Below, piece by piece: positions 6,816-10,929 of a DNA stretch of 10,929 nucleotides. Source of the stretch: SFTJ01 sp051871555 (lineage in GTDB: Bacteria; Bacteroidota; Bacteroidia; Bacteroidales; Muribaculaceae); the NCBI GenBank assembly GCA_051871555.1, contig JBJECZ010000028.1:1-10929 (forward strand), read 5' to 3'. Positions within the stretch are counted from its first letter, which is position 1. Every line of letters starts with the position of its first letter. The notes under the pieces are model-generated. The model saw nothing but the letters and a program-made list of their open reading frames with translations. It was not told the DNA's origin and did no database searches. Made by a program: the position numbers and the translations under genes.

Positions 6816-8201
6816 TCATTTGGTTATGCTGTTGAGTTTGCCTATTGCGCCAATCTCGTCGGCTTCAACCTGAAGGCCTGCACTGGCAGTTGCCGTTGCG
6901 GGGTCAATTTTATAGATTGTAGGCTTGGCGCCGTCGGTTGTGACAACGGTGGTGTAGCAAGCGCCGTTTTCGGTGTAAGGTGCTTTGCTGAACGAAGCGA
7001 TTACGTCAGGGGCGGGCAAACCGGTTACATACTTGAATTCGCGCGAATCGCCCTTGAAGATTGCCAAGCGTGTGGTGCCTGAGCCTTGCACGTTAAGTCC
7101 TTTGGTGTACATTTGCAGCAGGAAATAGTCCTTGGTGATGTGCCAGCAGCGATAGAGTGCGTTGCCGTCGGCTGCCTGTTCGATGTCGAAGGCTGGATAG
7201 CTGGAGTCGAAAGCGTAAGTGCCGGCTTTGATGCGCATCACGCCGGAGTTGAGTGTGGTTTGTTGGCGAGCGTCGCTGTTCGACTTGGCGAATGATGGCG
7301 AGAACACATACACGTCGCCATTGTCGGCAGCCCATATTGTTTGATAGTAAGCCGAGCGCATTCGTCCTGCCGCCCAGCTGATGCCGTCGGTGCGGATTAG
7401 AGTGGGGTTGGTGAACGTGTCGTCGTCGAACACAGCCACCCAGCACTCGTTGGGATATTGGGTGCCGGTGAGTGTTCCTGCGGTGTAGCCTCCGCCACCT
7501 GTTCCGCCATCGCTCGTTGCCACGAGGTCCTCGTTGCCAGGCAGCACGCCGCCTGCTGCCACGCCGTAGGGCGAGAGTCCCAAAGGCACCACTGCGGTGT
7601 AGATTTTGCCGTTCGCTTCAAGCAGTCCGGCAAACATCACGCGCTCCTTGTTGCCGAGGAAATCTTCGGTGATTACGGTTTGCGTGCTTGTTGTTTCGGC
7701 TTCGACATCAATTATCGAAAAATGCACGCCATAGGCGGCATTGCCTTGTGAGTCCTTAGTGTCGGTGGCTGACGAAGCGTCGGCGGCAATGATTTTATTT
7801 TTATAGATGCCGTAGGTGGTGAAATTGAGAATGTTATACTCTTTGTCGCGCTGTCTGATTTTGCCGTTGCTGTCGAGATAGTAGGCAGCAGTTGTTCCAG
7901 CCGAACCGTAGTTGTAAGCCAGTCGATAGAGATACTTATCGCCATAGAAGATCCATGTGGTGGCTGATGTGTAGGAGGTTTCAAAACCGTTACCCAAGGT
8001 AGTCACCATTCCGCCGGCAAGATTGTCGGCAGTCACTAAATAGGCTGCTGTGCCGCCGGCGCTCGAAGTCTGCGCTGCAATCACGTAGGCAGTGGCGCTG
8101 GCATCCACATCGGGTTCTGTCAAATTGTTGTTCTCGTCGTTGTCGGAGCATGCCGCAAGCATCAGGCATGCCACAAGTGCAAAATTGTAGTAATTTCTCA
8201 T
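6816..8201 (-). CDS. xusB: DUF4374 surface lipoprotein, XusB-like siderophore-binding protein
   Basis: 461 residues. The N-terminus MRNYYNFALVACLMLAAC ends in a lipobox (LAAC, C18) followed by SDNDENNN, an acidic stretch of the kind that serves as the lipoprotein export signal to the cell surface in Bacteroidetes. The mature part is rich in repeated beta-strand patterns (GKIYTAVVP, AADNGDVYVFSP, KPTIYKID), consistent with a DUF4374 beta-propeller. In Bacteroides thetaiotaomicron the equivalent protein, encoded between the receptor and the PepSY gene, is a surface lipoprotein that binds ferric enterobactin. Gene order, size and context here fit that role; the bound ligand in this organism is not known. 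It starts 22 bp after the receptor stop and ends 21 bp before the PepSY gene, so co-translation from one message is likely. A glycine-rich stretch near the middle (GGTGGGGYTAG) is probably a surface loop. Confidence 0.8.
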   Translation of the reverse strand: MRNYYNFALVACLMLAACSDNDENNNLTEPDVDASATAYVIAAQTSSAGGTAAYLVTADNLAGGMVTTLGNGFETSYTSATTWIFYGDKYLYRLAYNYGSAGTTAAYYLDSNGKIRQRDKEYNILNFTTYGIYKNKIIAADASSATDTKDSQGNAAYGVHFSIIDVEAETTSTQTVITEDFLGNKERVMFAGLLEANGKIYTAVVPLGLSPYGVAAGGVLPGNEDLVATSDGGTGGGGYTAGTLTGTQYPNECWVAVFDDDTFTNPTLIRTDGISWAAGRMRSAYYQTIWAADNGDVYVFSPSFAKSNSDARQQTTLNSGVMRIKAGTYAFDSSYPAFDIEQAADGNALYRCWHITKDYFLLQMYTKGLNVQGSGTTRLAIFKGDSREFKYVTGLPAPDVIASFSKAPYTENGACYTTVVTTDGAKPTIYKIDPATATASAGLQVEADEIGAIGKLNSITK

Positions 8202-8223
8202 TCGTTATGCTTAATTGAATTGG

Positions 8224-10479
8224 TTATTTATGTTTATTTCTGCCGCCCATAGTTCTTCTGTTGCCCTTTGGAGCGTTGCTGCCCAGCGCCACTCTAAACT
8301 TGGCGTAAAAGGCACGTCCGGGTTTTTGCAGACTGAAATTATCGTAGAGTTTCTCGTCGGTGATGTTCTGGCACTCCAGCGCCACGTTGTACATGCCGCT
8401 GTTAATGCTGTAGCTTAAGCTCAGGTTGTGAGAGAACTGCGACGGCACCATTTCTTTGCTCTCCTTCAGTCCGAGGCTTTCGGAGTAGAGCGGGAAACTG
8501 TGCTGATAGAAGTTGTCGTAGGTCACAGAAAGGCGGTTACCTTTACCGAGGCCATTTTTCCATGACAGGCTGACGTCGCTGTTAGCAAACAGGTAAGGCT
8601 GGTTGGGAATGCGGTCCTTGTAAGTGAGGTTGGCTTGCGCCGAGCCTTCGTTGAGCGTTTTCACATTGTCGCGCACGCTGAGGTCGGTGAACGAGCCTCC
8701 GATGCTCAGCCAGTCGCCGTAGCTGTAGCGCAGCGAAAGCGTGTAGCCTGTGGTTTTCACTTTGCCGTGATTCTGATATGAGGCATAGGTTTTGTTGCCC
8801 GTGTATGTGCCAATGCGGCGCTGAATATAGTCTTTAGTGTCGCGATAAATCAGTGTGCCCTCGGCGTAAAGGTAGTGCTTATCCCAGCGCCCGTTGTGGC
8901 TGAGGCAGAGGTTCAGATTGTCGCTTCGCTCGGGATTCAGCCCCACCGACCCAAGTTCAAGGTCTTCGTCGCCGAATAGCTCCTCATTTGTAGGTAGGCG
9001 CAATGCGCGTTCATACGACAGCTTGGCTTGCAGCCTGCGCAGCAAATGATAGGTTGCCGCAGCGCCATAGCCCAGCGAACTGGTGACGTTGGTGAGCAGG
9101 GTGTAATCGGTTGAGCCGCTTGCCGACGTCGACACCGGTCCGCTGTTATATTGGTGATAGTATTTTGCAAAAGCCGACACGTTGAAAGTTTCGTTGGGCA
9201 TGAACGTGTACGACAGCCCGGAGATGTTTTTTCGCGTGGTTTTGCTGAAAGCGTCGGCTTGCGATGCTGTTATTCCCGAGGCAGGAGTGTTGGTGCGCCT
9301 GAACGAGTTGAACACATGGTTGAACACCAAGTTTCCGGTGCTGCCCACCCAGTATTTCATGGTCAGGGCGGCGCTCCAGTTGTCGGCGGCGAGCCGGTTG
9401 TCCTGATAGCTCTGCTCGCCCAGAGTGCCGTTTTGATATTTGCTCTCGCCGAGCCAGTTGTAGCGGCACGCTGCGGTGTCGACATTCTGCGTGATGTTGC
9501 GGTTGTAGTTGGCAGTGAGTGTGAGGCTTAGCCCTTTTGTGATGAAATTGCGCTTCTGATATTCCAACGAGGGCATTATTGAATAGCCGTGGCGATGCTT
9601 TTGCCCGAACACCACCTTCTGCACCACGCCCGTCTGCGTTTCCTTGTACATGTGCGAATATCCCAGCCCGAACATCAGCCGGTCGGCCCAGCTGCGGTTT
9701 GCCACGCCTATTTTGCCAAGCACGGTTTCGTTGTGATAGGTGTCGTTGAAGCGACGCACATGCTGCTGCTTCGATGTGTCGAGCATCGTTGTGCCGTCGG
9801 CGTTAAACACCTCAACAGGCGTGTCAACCCAATAATTGTTGTCGCTGTAGTTTTGAAAGGCGTTCACCTCAAAAGTGAAGCCATTCTCGGCTGTATGGCT
9901 GAAGTCGACATACGATTTGTGGGTGTTGAACGAGCCGTAGGTGTACGACGCATCCAGCCACCAACCTTTGGGCTTCTTGCCGGTGACAATGTTTATCACG
10001 CCGCCCAAGGCATCGGTGCCGAAGCCCACGGGCACAACGCCTTTATACACTTCAATGCGCTCGGCATAGTTCACGGGGATGTTGTTCAGCCCAAACGCTT
10101 CGCCCACACCTTCCTGCGCAACGCCGTCGATAAACACCTTGATGTGCTTGCCGCTGAAGCCGTCGAGCGTCATCGACAGGTCCGACCCCATGCCGCCCGA
10201 CTCACGCAACTTCAGCCCCGGTGTCTTTGCCAAGGCATCGCTCAGCGACTTGGTGGTATTGCTCAGGTCCTTGGTGCTCAGGGCTATCACGTTGTATGCC
10301 GTCTTTTTCACTCGCTCCACGGCGTTGGCTGTAACCACCACCTCTTCAAGACGGAGCGACTGGTCGTCGCGGTCGCTCTCGGACGTGCCGCTTTGCGCCG
10401 ACGCCATCACCCACATCAACGCAAAGCATGCTGCCACACTAAGTTTTGAGGTTTTAAAAAGCTTCGTTCGTTTTATCAT
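8224..10479 (-). CDS. xusA: TonB-dependent outer-membrane receptor, XusA-like
   Basis: 751 residues from the chosen ATG. A signal peptide (basic MIKRTKLFKTSK, hydrophobic core, ASAQ cleavage region near 26-29) precedes a TonB box-like EEVVVTA (45-51). The plug follows with LSDALAKTPGLKLRE, LSMTLDGFSGKHIKVFIDG and GTDALGGVINIVTGKKP, all typical plug strands; the rest is a 22-strand barrel. There is no CarboxypepD_reg domain as in SusC-type receptors, which favours a siderophore or small metal-complex substrate. Together with the next two genes it matches Bacteroides XusA, which takes up foreign siderophores. The reading frame continues 23 codons upstream without a stop, but that part covers the leader hairpin and the hydrophobic signal begins at the chosen ATG. 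The C-terminus has a basic tail (about 20 residues, ending GNRRTMGGRNKHK) after the last barrel strand, where most receptors end in an aromatic residue. Confidence 0.85.
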   Translation of the reverse strand: MIKRTKLFKTSKLSVAACFALMWVMASAQSGTSESDRDDQSLRLEEVVVTANAVERVKKTAYNVIALSTKDLSNTTKSLSDALAKTPGLKLRESGGMGSDLSMTLDGFSGKHIKVFIDGVAQEGVGEAFGLNNIPVNYAERIEVYKGVVPVGFGTDALGGVINIVTGKKPKGWWLDASYTYGSFNTHKSYVDFSHTAENGFTFEVNAFQNYSDNNYWVDTPVEVFNADGTTMLDTSKQQHVRRFNDTYHNETVLGKIGVANRSWADRLMFGLGYSHMYKETQTGVVQKVVFGQKHRHGYSIMPSLEYQKRNFITKGLSLTLTANYNRNITQNVDTAACRYNWLGESKYQNGTLGEQSYQDNRLAADNWSAALTMKYWVGSTGNLVFNHVFNSFRRTNTPASGITASQADAFSKTTRKNISGLSYTFMPNETFNVSAFAKYYHQYNSGPVSTSASGSTDYTLLTNVTSSLGYGAAATYHLLRRLQAKLSYERALRLPTNEELFGDEDLELGSVGLNPERSDNLNLCLSHNGRWDKHYLYAEGTLIYRDTKDYIQRRIGTYTGNKTYASYQNHGKVKTTGYTLSLRYSYGDWLSIGGSFTDLSVRDNVKTLNEGSAQANLTYKDRIPNQPYLFANSDVSLSWKNGLGKGNRLSVTYDNFYQHSFPLYSESLGLKESKEMVPSQFSHNLSLSYSINSGMYNVALECQNITDEKLYDNFSLQKPGRAFYAKFRVALGSNAPKGNRRTMGGRNKHK

Positions 10480-10499
10480 ATCATGTTTCTTGTTAATAC

Positions 10500-10546
10500 A
10501 AAAAAAGCCCATTCGCATCAAGTCAACTGGACTTATGTGAATGGAC
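10500..10546 (-). terminator. Intrinsic-terminator-like attenuator in the xusA leader
   Basis: On the minus strand the leader reads GUCCAUUC then CAU and AAGUC, a CAGUU loop, then GACUU, AUG and GAAUGGGC, giving about 16 pairs with one A-C mismatch, one bulged G and one wobble. The stem is followed at once by seven U residues (10500-10506 as A on the + strand), the full architecture of a rho-independent terminator. It starts about 25 nt after the predicted transcription start and ends 20 nt before the receptor ATG. There is no minus-strand gene upstream that it could terminate, so it is called an attenuator. The signal controlling it is not visible. Confidence 0.65.
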
Positions 10547-10575
10547 ACTGCTCGTTTACCTTTTTTTTACGAATG

Positions 10576-10608
10576 CAAAGTTACACGTTTTGCTTTATGC
10601 AAGGCAAT
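10576..10608 (-). promoter_or_regulatory. Promoter of the xusABC-like operon
   Basis: The minus strand shows TAACTTTG (10576-10583), an exact -7 match, and ATTG (10605-10608, three of four bases of the -33 box) separated by 21 bp. Transcription would begin near 10570, giving a leader of about 90 nt that contains the attenuator hairpin. No recognisable Fur box was found. Confidence 0.65.
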
Positions 10609-10814
10609 ACCTAAAAATTATGATTTTCGGCTTAGGCGCCATGTGTTAAATCATCATAAAATGTGGTGCATACAGGCTTTAACTTTTGCCCCTCGAAAGC
10701 ATCTTAATAGCGCAAGTCTTGCCAAGGACACTGCGCCAAACAGAGGCTGTTATTTCGGCGCGATTACCCGACAAGAGTGCACGTTTTAGTTTACCAAAAA
10801 TTTAAAAGTATATT
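10609..10814. other. Divergent intergenic region between xusA and the right-edge gene
   Basis: Holds no convincing coding frame. On the + strand TAACTTTTG (10680-10688) is close to a -7 element but has one extra T and no TTTG box upstream. It would give a leader of about 120 nt for the gene at 10815. Within that leader, 10710-10736 can fold: GCGCA pairs with TGCGC, then GTC with GAC and TT with AA around a GCC loop, with small bulges and no U tract after it. No known riboswitch was recognised. Confidence 0.4.
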
Positions 10815-10929
10815 ATGAAGAAAATTCTATTTCTTGCCCTGGCAGTCATGATTGGCGCAGGCACAATGAGCGCACAACGCGGCGGCGGCCGTCAAAGAAT
10901 GACGGTGGAACAAACCGTTGAAGGATTGA
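10815..10929 (+). CDS. Secreted small protein, probable DUF4890 family (partial, cut by window end)
   Basis: Only the first 38 codons are present. MKKILFLALAVMIGAGTMSA is a clear signal peptide with an AQ cleavage region (SAQ, residues 19-21). After it comes a glycine/arginine-rich segment and MTVEQTVEGL, which resembles the start of the helical repeat (MTPEQRVE-like) of Bacteroidetes DUF4890 proteins, periplasmic helical proteins of unknown role. The assignment rests on a short stretch and is tentative. It is transcribed divergently from the receptor operon, so the two may share regulation. Confidence 0.55.
   Translation, partial: MKKILFLALAVMIGAGTMSAQRGGGRQRMTVEQTVEGL

Noticed and set aside
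9589..10449. + strand open frame of 286 codons
   Set aside because: Antisense shadow of the receptor gene, His/Val-rich without any recognisable domain; it arises from the high-GC codon pattern of the opposite strand.
10480..10548. Upstream start for the TonB receptor giving 774 residues
   Set aside because: The added segment encodes the leader hairpin and would put 23 residues in front of a typical signal peptide. The in-frame ATGs inside it are kept only as a note.
10574..10601. TGCAAAG and CTTTATGCA as an operator over the xusA -7 element
   Set aside because: Arms match only with a 2-base bulge, and TTTGCA is part of the common -7 context, so the symmetry may be chance.

Overview
The window looks like chromosomal DNA from a member of the Bacteroidales; gut lineages such as Bacteroides, Prevotella or Muribaculaceae fit best. 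Several intergenic regions carry the Bacteroidetes -7 promoter motif TAnnTTTG. The lipoproteins have Bacteroidetes-style signals, and the main operon has the gene order of the Bacteroides xus xenosiderophore system. Species cannot be settled from the sequence alone.

Left part (1-1867, + strand): a good sigma-ABfr-type promoter with a nested palindrome over its -33 element drives a small META-domain lipoprotein. It is followed by a two-domain protein, an AAA/P-loop NTPase fused to a CYTH-type (triphosphate tunnel) domain. Middle part (1868-5282, - strand): an AAA_14/DUF4143 ATPase is separated by a 33-bp tandem repeat array from an SLC13-type membrane transporter that carries two RCK_C-like cytosolic domains.

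Right part (5433-10608, - strand): a compact three-gene operon with 21-22 bp gaps encodes a TonB-dependent outer-membrane receptor (XusA-like), a DUF4374 surface lipoprotein (XusB-like) and a PepSY_TM inner-membrane protein (XusC-like) with an unusual histidine-rich loop. By analogy with the Bacteroides system, the lipoprotein would capture iron-loaded foreign siderophore at the surface and hand it to the receptor. The PepSY protein would then act at the inner membrane, probably in reductive release or onward handling of the iron. The operon has a recognisable promoter, a strong terminator at its end and, most strikingly, an intrinsic-terminator-like hairpin in the leader before the receptor start. 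This suggests control by transcription attenuation. A divergent gene at the right edge (cut by the window) starts a small secreted, probably DUF4890-type, protein.

The best candidates for something undescribed are the xus leader attenuator, the histidine-rich loop of the XusC-like protein and the minisatellite upstream of the AAA_14 ATPase. No CRISPR array, rRNA, tRNA, insertion sequence or phage gene was seen.
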